This document shows positions 37,255 to 46,955 of a stretch of DNA of 64,000 bases, in pieces. This stretch comes from Ignavibacteriota bacterium (GTDB lineage Bacteria > Bacteroidota > Ignavibacteria > Ignavibacteriales > Melioribacteraceae). The notes below the pieces were generated by a model. It was not told the DNA's origin and made no database searches. It saw only the letters and a list, made by a program, of their open reading frames with translations. The stretch covers positions 94,501 through 158,500 of the forward strand of contig JABFGH010000005.1 of NCBI GenBank assembly GCA_013112585.1, given 5' to 3'. Every line of letters begins with the position of its first letter. Within the stretch, counting starts at the first letter, position 1. The translations under genes and the position numbers were made by a program.

Positions 37255-38531
37255 ATCAAAAATTTGTAAAGATAAAAAAAGTTAAAGGCACATTAAGTTT
37301 ACCCGGCGATAAATCAATATCGCACCGCTCGGTAATGCTGGCAGCATTGGCAGAGGGAAAATCAAAAATAATTAATTGTTTAGAATCTGATGATATAAAT
37401 TCAACGATAAATATTTTTCGCCAGTTGGGTATAAGGATAACACGAGATCGAAATGAAATTATTGTTCACGGAAAAGGCTTTCAAGGATTATTGCCGCCAA
37501 CCCAGCCGCTGGATGCAGGCAACTCCGGTACAACTGCAAGATTAATTTCAGGAATACTTGCGGGGCAAAAATTTCCTTCAACAATTGTCGGTGATGAATC
37601 ACTTTCCCAAAGACCCATGAAAAGGGTAATTGACCCGTTAAAAGAATTTGGTGCACTTATTAGCTGTTCTCCAAATGGAACATTACCAATTAACATTTTA
37701 TCCTCGCGAAAATTAAAGGCAGCCAATTACAAACTTCGAGTTGCGAGCGCCCAAGTAAAAAGTGCTCTGATATTTGCAGCACTTCATTGTGAAGAAAATT
37801 CGGTTATAACGGAAACGGAAATCACAAGAAACCATACTGAAAATATGCTCGGGCTGAAAGTTGAGGAAAACAAAAACAGCCGGAAAATATTCGTTTCTAA
37901 AGCTGATTATCCCAAAGCGAGCGAATACTTTGTGCCTTCCGATATTTCTACGGCTTCTTATTTTATTGTACTTGCTTTACTTCTAAAAGATTCATTTTTA
38001 AAAATTGAAAATGTTTCATTAAACCCAACCCGCATCGGGCTAATTGAATTATTGAAAAAGATGGGCGGGAAAATTCAAGTTGAAAATGAACAGGTAAGCA
38101 ACGGAGAAAAATATGGAACTATAGCTATTTGGTCGAGTGAGTTAAAAAATATTGAAGTGCCAAAAGAGATTATTCCAAATATAATTGATGAAATACCTAT
38201 TCTTTCAATTGCCGGAATTTTTGCTGAGGGTAATTTCAGTATTCGCAATGCAGGGGAATTGCGGGTTAAAGAATCGGATAGAATTGAGGCTGTTTGCAAT
38301 AACTTGAAAGCAGCAGGATTAAGTGTTAAAGAATTTAAAGATGGTTTTGAATTTAGCGGTGATATTAAAAATAGAAATGTGACATTTAAAAGTTTTGGCG
38401 ATCATCGAATCGCACTCTCGTTCGGAATTCTATCATCCGTGATCGGGGGCAAAAATTCAGTTGACGGATTTGAAGCGGTGTCAATCTCTAATCCAAAATT
38501 TATTGAGCAGTTAAAATCTATCAGTGTGTAG
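37251..38531 (+). CDS. aroA: 3-phosphoshikimate 1-carboxyvinyltransferase (EPSP synthase)
   Basis: The 426-residue protein has LPGDKSISHRSVMLAALAEG, DAGNSGTTARL, SQRPMKRVIDPL and, near the end, ELRVKESDRIEAV. It catalyses the sixth step of the shikimate pathway. It is the last gene of the block starting at ymdB; no other aromatic-pathway gene adjoins it. Confidence 0.96.
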   Translation: MNQKFVKIKKVKGTLSLPGDKSISHRSVMLAALAEGKSKIINCLESDDINSTINIFRQLGIRITRDRNEIIVHGKGFQGLLPPTQPLDAGNSGTTARLISGILAGQKFPSTIVGDESLSQRPMKRVIDPLKEFGALISCSPNGTLPINILSSRKLKAANYKLRVASAQVKSALIFAALHCEENSVITETEITRNHTENMLGLKVEENKNSRKIFVSKADYPKASEYFVPSDISTASYFIVLALLLKDSFLKIENVSLNPTRIGLIELLKKMGGKIQVENEQVSNGEKYGTIAIWSSELKNIEVPKEIIPNIIDEIPILSIAGIFAEGNFSIRNAGELRVKESDRIEAVCNNLKAAGLSVKEFKDGFEFSGDIKNRNVTFKSFGDHRIALSFGILSSVIGGKNSVDGFEAVSISNPKFIEQLKSISV

Positions 38532-38621
38532 AGAAGAATAATTGTTAAACTGACAAATAGCTAAATTGCTGATAAAAATGTTTTTAACAATTTAACAATG
38601 AAACAATTAGGCAATTTACTC

Positions 38622-40247
38622 TCACATCTCAATTATCTGATGTTCAAACTTGTTTATGTTAATCTCATTAAAAACCCACTTTAATACATCATGCCCATAT
38701 TTATTCATAAAATAGCTAAAGTGCAGTTCCCGCTCCTGAAAATTATTATTCGGATAAATTACCTGCGTTGCTTTTTTAATTTGCCTTAGTGCGGTATCAA
38801 AACTTTTTTCTTCAGCTTTTTTTGCTCTTTCTTTTAATTGATCTAAAGAATTAAAAATACGGTCTTCAGTTTTGACTGCGGCATCTTTTAAAGTTTTATC
38901 TACTGCATACAGATTTTCTCTCAATCTATCCATTGCAAATTGTATCGCATCGGCTTGTTCAATAAATAATTTATCGATATTAAAACTTGATAGTGAGGAG
39001 ATTACCTTATCATATAATTCTTTTTCATCATCAAAAAAGTCAATATAGTTCAAATCATATTTTTCCGTTATGCCGATAATATTTTTCTCCACAATAGTTA
39101 CGGAAGCGCGCGGATAAACTACCGGCTGCTCAATTCCAAACTGCTCATAAAGGGGAATGACTTGTGCAAAATAACTTACTTCGCTCGGACCGCCGACATA
39201 AAACCCGGTTGAAAATAGATAGTCCTGACAGATTGGGCGCAGCAAAACATTGGGGCTAAAACGTTCCGGGCTTTCTTCAAGAATATTAAGCAAATCTTCT
39301 TTGGAATATTTTATACGCTTTCCTTTTAACCTAAATTCTTCCTCAACCGGTTCCAATGAATATCTGCTTCCTTCTTCAATCAAAAATAAATTTATAGGTT
39401 TAACTTTTACCTGGGCACTATAATTCTCTTCTAATTCAGCGCTTCGTTCAACTACTTTACTTGTGTGTTCTCTAAATTCTTCAATCTCTTTTTTTATTAC
39501 CGGCTTCAATAATTCCTTGACGGAATTTTCAACCGGATTAAAAATCACTAAACCATATTCATCAAATAATTCAAATAGAATTTTTCTAAATGATTCGGGA
39601 AATAGGGAGCCTTCAGAATAGCTGCTTTCAAAAATTTTGAGTAAATCATTTGTAAATTCAGTTTCACGTATTGATGACTTAAATTCATCTAAAACATTTT
39701 TAATATCGGCATTGAAATTTAATCTGCCCATACTTCCGCGATTTACATCCTCGTTTATTCCATCATCATAAACTATTTTCTTTAGTGCATTCTCTTTCGT
39801 GTTCACATTAAAATATTTTATCTCGTCAAAATCGTGGTCATCTCCCTCCATCCAAAAGACAGGCACAAAATTATAGCTGTCATACTTCTGTTTTAATGAA
39901 GCGCAAAGTTTTATTGCCGTAATAGATTTATACAAAGTGTACATTGGTCCGCCGAACAAACCTAATTGCTGCCCGGTAACCACCGCAATAGTATTCGGCA
40001 ATTTTAGAGATTCAATATTACTTTTAGTTTGTTTTGAAGGTTTTAAATTTTTGTATTGAGTTTCTATTATATTTGCAACTGCAATTTTATTTGAGTTGTG
40101 ATTATTTTTCAGAGATTCAAAAAGTGCAGGATACTCATCAGAGTTACGAAAATTTTTAAGATAATAAGACTGAACACTTTTAAAATCGTATAAATAATCA
40201 AGAAATAATTTTTGATCGAATGGTAATTCTTTATAGCTGATATACAT
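38622..40247 (-). CDS. bshC: Bacillithiol biosynthesis cysteine-adding enzyme BshC
   Basis: The 541-residue protein shows the BshC signatures VVTGQQLGLFGGPMYTLYKS and VFWMEGDDHDFDEI, with STGFYVGGPSEVSYF later and a long coiled-coil region. It adds cysteine to glucosaminyl-malate, the last step of bacillithiol synthesis. The bshA and bshB genes are not in the window. It is transcribed divergently from the outer-membrane protein gene at 40360. Confidence 0.93.
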   Translation of the reverse strand: MYISYKELPFDQKLFLDYLYDFKSVQSYYLKNFRNSDEYPALFESLKNNHNSNKIAVANIIETQYKNLKPSKQTKSNIESLKLPNTIAVVTGQQLGLFGGPMYTLYKSITAIKLCASLKQKYDSYNFVPVFWMEGDDHDFDEIKYFNVNTKENALKKIVYDDGINEDVNRGSMGRLNFNADIKNVLDEFKSSIRETEFTNDLLKIFESSYSEGSLFPESFRKILFELFDEYGLVIFNPVENSVKELLKPVIKKEIEEFREHTSKVVERSAELEENYSAQVKVKPINLFLIEEGSRYSLEPVEEEFRLKGKRIKYSKEDLLNILEESPERFSPNVLLRPICQDYLFSTGFYVGGPSEVSYFAQVIPLYEQFGIEQPVVYPRASVTIVEKNIIGITEKYDLNYIDFFDDEKELYDKVISSLSSFNIDKLFIEQADAIQFAMDRLRENLYAVDKTLKDAAVKTEDRIFNSLDQLKERAKKAEEKSFDTALRQIKKATQVIYPNNNFQERELHFSYFMNKYGHDVLKWVFNEININKFEHQIIEM

Positions 40248-40359
40248 TATATCTTATCCTGTTCCATTATTACGTTATAAAAAACATTTACTATGCGAAG
40301 ATAAACAAATTAACTTTAGATATAATCTATTAAATATTTTTTAACCCCGGAAATAATTA

Positions 40360-41226
40360 ATGTACAGAAAATACAGTTTGGTAATATTCCTAATTTGGAG
40401 CAGCGTACTAATTAGTCAAAACAAAACAGCTGTTGAACTTTTCCCCGCCGGTCTCCATTTTCTTCCTCTAAAAGCTAACAATCAAGAAGCACGAATTGGG
40501 ATATTATATTACCCGGAAAATGCTTCATTAAAAGTTGATGTAGGAAATACCATAGATTTGATTGCAATACATTTTGATGATAGTAAATCGAAATTAAGTT
40601 TTGGAATTGAGTTTATGGCTTATGCACTTTCCACAAGTTTTGAAGGCAAGCGTTTACAGATTGATGCACTCGACGGATTCTTCGGGGGTAATGCGGTTTT
40701 TTCCAGGAAAAATATTGACAACATTATTTATCTTCGTTTTCGTTTCATTCACAACAGCGCTCACCTGGTTGATGGTTCATTTTTAAAAAAAGAAAATCGA
40801 TGGAAGAATGATCTGTTTCCAATTCCATATACTAAAGATTTTGGTGAACTGACAATTGCGCGAAAGCATACAATCAGTAATATTGCTTTAAGGTACAATG
40901 TAGGGTTCGCTTATGCCGCACTTGTCCGTCCGCTCGAATTGGAAAAATTCAGCATGAGTACAGGATTTGAAATTGCTTTTAAAAATGTTTTTGGAAAAAT
41001 ATTTAATAGAGAGAATAGTTTGTTTTTTGCCGACCAACTTTCATTTGAGGGTACGCCCAAATACATTGGCAGCAACAATTTAATAGGCGGAATTAAGTTT
41101 GGCGACTGGGACTCGAAAGGAGTTATCTTTTATCTTTCTTACTACAGCGGCAGAAACATGTTCAGCGAATATTATTATGAACGCATTTCCAAATTTGGAA
41201 TTGGATTCTTTATTGATTTTATTTAA
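40360..41226 (+). CDS. DUF1207-like outer-membrane protein
   Basis: The 288-residue product has a signal peptide (LVIFLIWSSVLIS) and a beta-rich body. Motifs are ELFPAGLHFLPLKAN, a basic IYLRFRFIHNSAHLVDGSF, and GIKFGDWDSKGVIFYLSYYSG. It ends with an aromatic strand (IGFFIDFI), typical of outer-membrane barrels. Its function is unknown. It is a paralogue of the protein at 42393, with which it shares the His-x-SAH-LVDG and YYSG patterns. Confidence 0.72.
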   Translation: MYRKYSLVIFLIWSSVLISQNKTAVELFPAGLHFLPLKANNQEARIGILYYPENASLKVDVGNTIDLIAIHFDDSKSKLSFGIEFMAYALSTSFEGKRLQIDALDGFFGGNAVFSRKNIDNIIYLRFRFIHNSAHLVDGSFLKKENRWKNDLFPIPYTKDFGELTIARKHTISNIALRYNVGFAYAALVRPLELEKFSMSTGFEIAFKNVFGKIFNRENSLFFADQLSFEGTPKYIGSNNLIGGIKFGDWDSKGVIFYLSYYSGRNMFSEYYYERISKFGIGFFIDFI

Positions 41227-41265
41227 GTTTTAAAAAATTAGCCGATTAAAACTTAGCAATGTTTA

Positions 41266-42360
41266 ATGTTTGAAATTATATTTTTGGCAGTAATCTGCAT
41301 ATATTTTATAGAGACCGTATTATTTATAATCGGCGCATCCAAAAAGTTTGACACACTTCCCGAAGATAAATTGCCCTCAGTAACAATTGTAGTTGCCGCC
41401 CGCAATGAAGAAAAAAATATCCTAAGCTGTTTAAAATCACTTAACGATGTTCAGTATCAAGAAGATAAAATTGAAATCGTTATTGTGAATGATAACTCGA
41501 CTGATAAAACAGGTGAGTTGATAGAAAACTTTATTAAGGATAAACCCAAATTTAAAATGCTTGTACCTGACGGTCAGATTGGAAAACTGAACGGTAAGGC
41601 AAACGCGCTGGCACTTGCGATTAAAAATTCATCAAATGAAATTATTTTAACCACAGATGCTGACTGCATTGTACCGCCCAAATGGGCAAAGAAAATTGCA
41701 TCTTACTATAAAGAAAATGTTGCCCTGGTTTGCGGTTACACAACTCAAAAAGATTTCAGTGCATTTTCGGGAATGCAGGCGGTTGATTTCATTTATCTTC
41801 TCGGCGTTGCAGCGGGAACCATAAATTTTAACAAACCGTTAAGCTGCATCGGCAATAATATGTCTTACCGCCGTTCTGCCTACAATACTGTTGGCGGATT
41901 CGAAGCACTCCCGTTTTCCGTAACGGAAGATTCACAATTAATGCTTAAGATTGCACAGTTAGAAAATTCAAAAGTAATTTATCCGCTTGAAAAAGATGCG
42001 CTTGTTGTTTCAGAACCGTGCCCGGATATTGCTTCATTATTCTGGCAGAAAAAAAGGTGGGGCGTGGGCGGTTTAGATATCGGCTTCCGGGGATATATAA
42101 TAATGCTCCCTTCATTTTTAACACATTTGGCGCTGCTAATTTCACCATTTTTTTATTCGGCTCAGGTTGTGTATTTAATTTTCTTCAAAATTTTTATTGA
42201 TTTCTTTTTCCTTTATCCGCTTCATAAAAAGTTGAATTTAAAATTGAGATTTAGAAGTTTTATAACATTCCAAATTTATTTACTTATTTACGTTTTATTC
42301 CTTCCAATCATTATAATGTTCAGCAAAAATGTAAAGTGGAAGGAACGATTGTTCAATTGA
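41266..42360 (+). CDS. Family 2 glycosyltransferase, membrane-bound
   Basis: The 364-residue protein has an N-terminal hydrophobic segment, then the GT2 domain: VTIVVAARNEEKN, NDNSTDKTGEL, the DxD-type TTDADC, a catalytic-base region SVTEDSQLML, and QKKRWGVGG (QxxRW). Two or three C-terminal transmembrane helices follow. It is a processive-type transferase of unknown sugar. It lies between two related outer-membrane protein genes. Confidence 0.9.
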   Translation: MFEIIFLAVICIYFIETVLFIIGASKKFDTLPEDKLPSVTIVVAARNEEKNILSCLKSLNDVQYQEDKIEIVIVNDNSTDKTGELIENFIKDKPKFKMLVPDGQIGKLNGKANALALAIKNSSNEIILTTDADCIVPPKWAKKIASYYKENVALVCGYTTQKDFSAFSGMQAVDFIYLLGVAAGTINFNKPLSCIGNNMSYRRSAYNTVGGFEALPFSVTEDSQLMLKIAQLENSKVIYPLEKDALVVSEPCPDIASLFWQKKRWGVGGLDIGFRGYIIMLPSFLTHLALLISPFFYSAQVVYLIFFKIFIDFFFLYPLHKKLNLKLRFRSFITFQIYLLIYVLFLPIIIMFSKNVKWKERLFN

Positions 42361-42392
42361 ATTAATTATTATCTGTTTATGGTCATCTTAAA

Positions 42393-43223
42393 ATGAAAAA
42401 AATTATTATCCTCTTATTTATTGCCTTGAATTCAATAAATAGTCATGCACAAAGCAGTGTTAAATATTTTCCATCCGATCTCAATATTCAGCCATTTACT
42501 GCAAATATTTTAGAGCCGAAGCTGGGATTTTTATTTGAAGCCGGAGCCAACAATTTACGCCTTGATATAGGCAATTCAATGGATATTGCTCACTTACAAT
42601 TAAATGAGAAATCCATGCTCTCATTCGGGGCAGATTTTTTCACATACACACTTTTACGCGGTGAATCAAATTTTCATTTTCCCGTTGATGCTGTTGATTA
42701 TTTATTCGGGATCAATGCGGGATTAAAAATTATTGATGGTGATATTTCATACGGTGCAAGGTTTAGATTGAGCCACATAAGCGCCCACTTTGTTGACGGA
42801 CATTATGACGGCATCAATGAGAGATGGCGCGACGGATTAAAACCCCGAGTTTACAGCAGAGAATTTATTGAACTGATGCCCTTTTATCAGATCAACAGTT
42901 TAAGAGTTTATGCCGGGTTTACTTATTTAATAAATGTTGATCCTTCCGATCTCGGTGAGGACAGCTATCAATTAGGCTTTGATTATTTTGCAAACGATTT
43001 TATCAGCAAATTAATAACTCCATTTGCAGGATATAATATTAAACTCGTAAATATTTATAACTATTCTGCAAACAATTCTTTTCAGGTTGGGGTAAAATTC
43101 GGTCATCCTTTCGGTAAAGGGTTTAGTCTTTATTATCAGTATTATTCGGGTAAAAGTGTACATGGAGAATATTTTAATTTTAACAGAAATTATTCAGCAT
43201 TAGGATTTAACCTCGACTTATAA
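42393..43223 (+). CDS. DUF1207-like outer-membrane protein, paralogue
   Basis: The 276-residue protein has a signal peptide ending SHAQS and beta-strand alternation. It shares with the 40360 protein the N-terminal KYFPSDLNIQPFTAN-type motif, RFRLSHISAHFVDGHYDG and the YYSGKSVHGEYF end. It closes with a short aromatic strand (LGFNLDL). Function unknown; an outer-membrane barrel is inferred. The site-2 protease gene starts one base after the stop. Confidence 0.72.
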   Translation: MKKIIILLFIALNSINSHAQSSVKYFPSDLNIQPFTANILEPKLGFLFEAGANNLRLDIGNSMDIAHLQLNEKSMLSFGADFFTYTLLRGESNFHFPVDAVDYLFGINAGLKIIDGDISYGARFRLSHISAHFVDGHYDGINERWRDGLKPRVYSREFIELMPFYQINSLRVYAGFTYLINVDPSDLGEDSYQLGFDYFANDFISKLITPFAGYNIKLVNIYNYSANNSFQVGVKFGHPFGKGFSLYYQYYSGKSVHGEYFNFNRNYSALGFNLDL

Positions 43224-43224
43224 T

Positions 43225-44229
43225 ATGCCAGATTATTTTAAGAATATTGATGACTTTTCGGAAATTAAGCTGCAGCCTAAAATTAAAAAGGACCGCTATT
43301 GGCTGCACATTTTGCTATTCGTTATAACCTTTATCACTACAACTATATCGGGAATGGAATGGACTACCGGAAACTACGGCGCTTATGAATTTTCCGAACT
43401 GGCGAAGGGACTGCCATATTCATTATCAATTTTGCTAATGCTTACCTTCCACGAGTTCGGTCATTACTTTGCAGCTAAGTTTCATAAGGTAGATGCTACA
43501 TTGCCGTACTACATTCCTTTTCCTCCAATTCCAATTTTTCTAAACTTTGGAACGATGGGCGCGGTTATTAAAACTCGTTCGGTTATAAAAAATAATAAAG
43601 CAATGTTTGATATTGGGGTTGCCGGACCTTTAGCCGGATTTGTTGTCTGCGTAGGTTTGCTTATTTACGGCTTCAGTAATTTACCCGGAGTTGAATATCT
43701 CACGAATATTCATCCCGACTATTTTTCACCCGATTACGGTAAAGATACTTTGAGTTTAGAATTCGGGGATACACTTTTATTTGCATTTCTGCGCAGCGTG
43801 CTTACCGAACCCGGTCAATTTATTCCGCCAATGACTGAGATATATCATTATCCATTTTTATGTGTCGGCTGGTTCGGATTATTTATTACATCGATGAATA
43901 TGATTCCTGTTGGACAGTTAGACGGAGGACATATAGTTTACAGTATGCTAGGCAGTAAAAAGCATGAAGCAGTTGCAAGCATTATGTTGATTGTATTGAT
44001 TGTTCTCGGGTTTATTGGGTTAGCAGATAGTTTGTTGGAGTACAATTCAGGTATCGGCTGGAGCGGCTGGCTTTTTTGGAGCTTGATACTTTATTTTATT
44101 ATCAAGGTTAAACATCCGCCTGTTCCAACTTTTTATCGACTCAAAGGCGTAAGATTATTCCTCGGTTATTTAAGTTTATTCATTTTTATAATATCATTTT
44201 CACCGGTGCCGTTTCTGCTAACTGTATAA
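43225..44229 (+). CDS. Site-2-type membrane metalloprotease (M50 family)
   Basis: The 334-residue polytopic protein has HEFGH at residues 76-80 within a membrane segment and the third zinc ligand in NMIPVGQLDGGH (Asp233). This is the S2P layout. Family members cut transmembrane regulators such as anti-sigma factors. No PDZ domain is visible, and no anti-sigma gene adjoins it. It may be coupled with the outer-membrane protein gene just before it. Confidence 0.9.
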   Translation: MPDYFKNIDDFSEIKLQPKIKKDRYWLHILLFVITFITTTISGMEWTTGNYGAYEFSELAKGLPYSLSILLMLTFHEFGHYFAAKFHKVDATLPYYIPFPPIPIFLNFGTMGAVIKTRSVIKNNKAMFDIGVAGPLAGFVVCVGLLIYGFSNLPGVEYLTNIHPDYFSPDYGKDTLSLEFGDTLLFAFLRSVLTEPGQFIPPMTEIYHYPFLCVGWFGLFITSMNMIPVGQLDGGHIVYSMLGSKKHEAVASIMLIVLIVLGFIGLADSLLEYNSGIGWSGWLFWSLILYFIIKVKHPPVPTFYRLKGVRLFLGYLSLFIFIISFSPVPFLLTV

Positions 44230-44268
44230 ACGAGCGTTTATTTTCAATGGATATATCGAATAATTGAC

Positions 44269-44300
44269 TTGACAAATAAGAACAAACTTAAGTAAGTTTG
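44269..44300 (+). promoter_or_regulatory. Candidate -33/-7 promoter upstream of the lipoprotein operon
   Basis: TTGACA at 44269 and TAAGTTTG at 44293 are spaced 24 bases start to start; the second box is a perfect TAnnTTTG. It lies about 80 bases before the small frame at 44381 and about 205 bases before the lipoprotein start. Confidence 0.45.
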
Positions 44301-44380
44301 GGTTAATAAATAATAGGTGAGTATAGATATAACTGCTACATTTTACAATTTTTTTACTTATACATAATTCGGTTAATTAT

Positions 44381-44509
44381 ATGTTAAACGTAGCAATCTA
44401 CTTACTATTTATTAGTTTAATAATTGGTGTAAATTATTCAGTCACTTCAAAAAACCGCTCACTAACCGCAATTAAAATTTTCAATAAAAAAAACCGGAAA
44501 AAGTTTTGA
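44381..44509 (+). CDS. Possible 42-residue membrane peptide
   Basis: An ATG at 44381 opens 42 codons ending at TGA 44507-44509. The first ~19 residues are hydrophobic (NVAIYLLFISLIIGV) and the rest is basic (KIFNKKNRKKF). Its stop overlaps the TTG start of the lipoprotein gene in a TTGA junction, as in translational coupling. There is no clear ribosome site, and the peptide matches nothing I know. It could be a genuine small membrane protein, a leader frame, or chance. Confidence 0.3.
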   Translation: MLNVAIYLLFISLIIGVNYSVTSKNRSLTAIKIFNKKNRKKF

Positions 44510-45297
44510 TCAAAAATATTTGTGCAGTTTTATTTAGTATAGTTCTATTATTTAGCTGCGATAAAATTGGTGATGAAATAGTAGAGCCGCAGGTGAGCTT
44601 TGTTAAAGTACAAAATATTTCCGCACCAAATTTTGTTGTTTACTCACCATCCGATTCATCATTTGTTGCAGCCATAACATTTACTAATTCAGAATTTATC
44701 AAAGATGTTTGGCTTAGTCTATCAACTACCGATGGGTTAGTAACAATCACAAAATCTTTAAAAATGTTTGATGATGGAAGTGCAGCCAGCGGAGATCAAA
44801 CAGCAGGTGATAACAAATATTCAGCTAAAATAATTTTAAGTAAAAGTAATCCTTTTAGCGATTACAATATTGAGTTTTATGTTAAAAATTTGAATAACAA
44901 TATTCAAAAAGTTGCCGTGCATAAATTTTTATACGACAACGGACAATTCAATGCTGCACCAATAATTGAAAATGTATTTGCCCCGGATACCATTGTAGTT
45001 GAATCACCTAAATCAATTTTTAGAGTAATTGCCGAAGTCTCCGATTCAAACGGAGCGCAGGATATCAGCAGCGTTTGGTTTACTTCCACACGTCCGGATG
45101 GCTCAAGTTCAGGAGCTAAAATATTTTTAAATGATCTTGGTCTTGACGGCGATGAGACTGCCGGAGACGGAAAATATTCCATTGTTGTTGAAGTAACTCC
45201 TGCAAATACTAAAGGGACTTATCGTTTTGATTTTCAGGCACAGGATAGAAGACAAACATTAAGTGAAATAATCAGCTACTTTATAACTTTGGAATAG
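44506..45297 (+). CDS. Putative lipoprotein with repeated Asp/Gly-rich motif
   Basis: TTG 44506 gives 263 residues with a lipoprotein signal (AVLFSIVLLFSC) and Cys18 as the lipidation site. The body is two similar beta-sandwich-like halves, each with a motif of the type DGSAASGDQTAGDNKYS (near 91-107) and LGLDGDETAGDGKYS (near 210). These loops resemble calcium-binding ones. A surface or periplasmic role is inferred. Its operon continues with a T9SS propeller protein and two PorV/PorQ-like barrels. Confidence 0.72.
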   Translation: MIKNICAVLFSIVLLFSCDKIGDEIVEPQVSFVKVQNISAPNFVVYSPSDSSFVAAITFTNSEFIKDVWLSLSTTDGLVTITKSLKMFDDGSAASGDQTAGDNKYSAKIILSKSNPFSDYNIEFYVKNLNNNIQKVAVHKFLYDNGQFNAAPIIENVFAPDTIVVESPKSIFRVIAEVSDSNGAQDISSVWFTSTRPDGSSSGAKIFLNDLGLDGDETAGDGKYSIVVEVTPANTKGTYRFDFQAQDRRQTLSEIISYFITLE

Positions 45298-45351
45298 CTG
45301 AGTTTTATCAGAATTATTTAAGAAAATACTTATTAAAAAAAATAATATTTA

Positions 45352-46935
45352 ATGAAAAAGAAACTAATTGCAATAATTTTAATTTTATCAAGCTCAATTA
45401 TTTATTCACAAATTGCACCGCAGAGCTATAAATTCGGCAGCCGAAATTTTGAGAAAGGTTCCGCAGATAATCCGGTGAGCAATTCAATATTGGATATTGT
45501 AGTTGTGGGCGATACTGTTTGGCTCGGTACTTCACGCGGTTTAAGTAAATCAATTGACGGCGGAGCTTCCTGGGAAAATTTTTCTTTCAGCGGTGAATCA
45601 GTAACCGCATTGGCATACTTAAATGGAATCGTTTATTTAACTACCGGAAGAACAACCGAAGTAAACGGTGCTGATTTACAGGAGGGAACCGGGCTGCATT
45701 ATTCCACTGATCAAGGTGAAACCTGGAATTCTGTGAATCAGCCGATTGATTCTCCGGCAGATTCATCTGTGCAGTATGGCATTAATACTTTGCGGGCATT
45801 GCCGGTTACAACAACAATCAATAACATTACTTATGATATTGCAGCTACAACTAATACAATTTGGATTTCATCGTTTGCAGGCGGATTGAGAAAATCGACA
45901 GATTTAGGAGCAACCTGGCAGCGGGTAGTTTTGCCGCCGGATAACCTTGATGAAATTTACCCTGACAGCACGTACAATTTTGCACTTCAGCCCGTTGCGG
46001 GAAATTTTGGAACGGATAATAATTTGAACCATCGTGTCTTTTCTGTTGCAGCAGCAAATGATTCCACTATTTATGTTGGAACCGCAGGCGGTGTAAATAG
46101 GGGAGATATTGATTTGCAATCGGGAAATATCTCATGGAAAAAATCCAATCATACTAATCAAACATTTCCAATCAGCGGAAATTTTGTTACTGCACTTGGT
46201 GTAAATAATGCAAATAACACTGTTTGGGCAGCGACCTGGAAAGCCGAAGGGGAATCGGAATTTACAGCGGTAAGCTCATCATCAAATGGCGGTGCAAGCT
46301 GGGAAATTCATCTGACCGGCGAAAAAGCTCACAACTTCGGCTTTAAAAATTATTTACAAAGCGGAAATCAATTTACCGATGTTGCCGCGGCTACCGATAA
46401 CGGATTATTCAGAAGTTTCCAAAATAATTTTGATACATGGATTTCTCCTACAGATATTGTTGACGGCAATAATCAAGTTCCAATTCTGCAAAACATTTTT
46501 TTCTCCGTGGGATTTCAAAATTTTAACAATCAAGAAATTGTATGGCTGGGCAGCGGGGGAGAAGGTTTAGCGAGACTTACGGAAGGAAACGGAAGGTGGC
46601 AGGGCGATTGGGTTGTACTTTTCGCATCGCAGCCTCTTGAAAGTATTGAGGAATCTTATGCATTTCCAAATCCGTTTTCTCCAAATCTTGATTATACGAG
46701 GATTAAATATTCAACCGGGCAATCCAGCGGAAGTGTAACAATTAGAATTTTAGATTTTGGAATGAATCTCGTTCGAACATTAATTCAAAATGCAGATAAA
46801 TCCGACGGTGAACAATTTGAATTTTGGAACGGCAGGGATGAAGCAGGAAGTATTGTTGCCAACGGCGTTTATTTTTATAGAATTGATATTGACTCCAAAG
46901 AACCGGTCTTTGGCAAAATAATGGTAATTAGGTAA
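45352..46935 (+). CDS. Secreted BNR/sortilin-like beta-propeller with T9SS sorting domain
   Basis: The 527-residue product has a signal peptide (IAIILILSSSIIYSQ). A propeller region is marked by BNR-type repeats: SKSIDGGASWENF, YSTDQGETWNSV, RKSTDLGATWQRV and SSSNGGASWEIH. The C-terminal FlgD-like sorting domain begins AFPNPFSPNLDYTRI and ends FGKIMVIR. Export by T9SS is expected. The ligand or substrate is unknown. Confidence 0.85.
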   Translation: MKKKLIAIILILSSSIIYSQIAPQSYKFGSRNFEKGSADNPVSNSILDIVVVGDTVWLGTSRGLSKSIDGGASWENFSFSGESVTALAYLNGIVYLTTGRTTEVNGADLQEGTGLHYSTDQGETWNSVNQPIDSPADSSVQYGINTLRALPVTTTINNITYDIAATTNTIWISSFAGGLRKSTDLGATWQRVVLPPDNLDEIYPDSTYNFALQPVAGNFGTDNNLNHRVFSVAAANDSTIYVGTAGGVNRGDIDLQSGNISWKKSNHTNQTFPISGNFVTALGVNNANNTVWAATWKAEGESEFTAVSSSSNGGASWEIHLTGEKAHNFGFKNYLQSGNQFTDVAAATDNGLFRSFQNNFDTWISPTDIVDGNNQVPILQNIFFSVGFQNFNNQEIVWLGSGGEGLARLTEGNGRWQGDWVVLFASQPLESIEESYAFPNPFSPNLDYTRIKYSTGQSSGSVTIRILDFGMNLVRTLIQNADKSDGEQFEFWNGRDEAGSIVANGVYFYRIDIDSKEPVFGKIMVIR

Positions 46936-46955
46936 TTAATTTTTACGGATAAATT

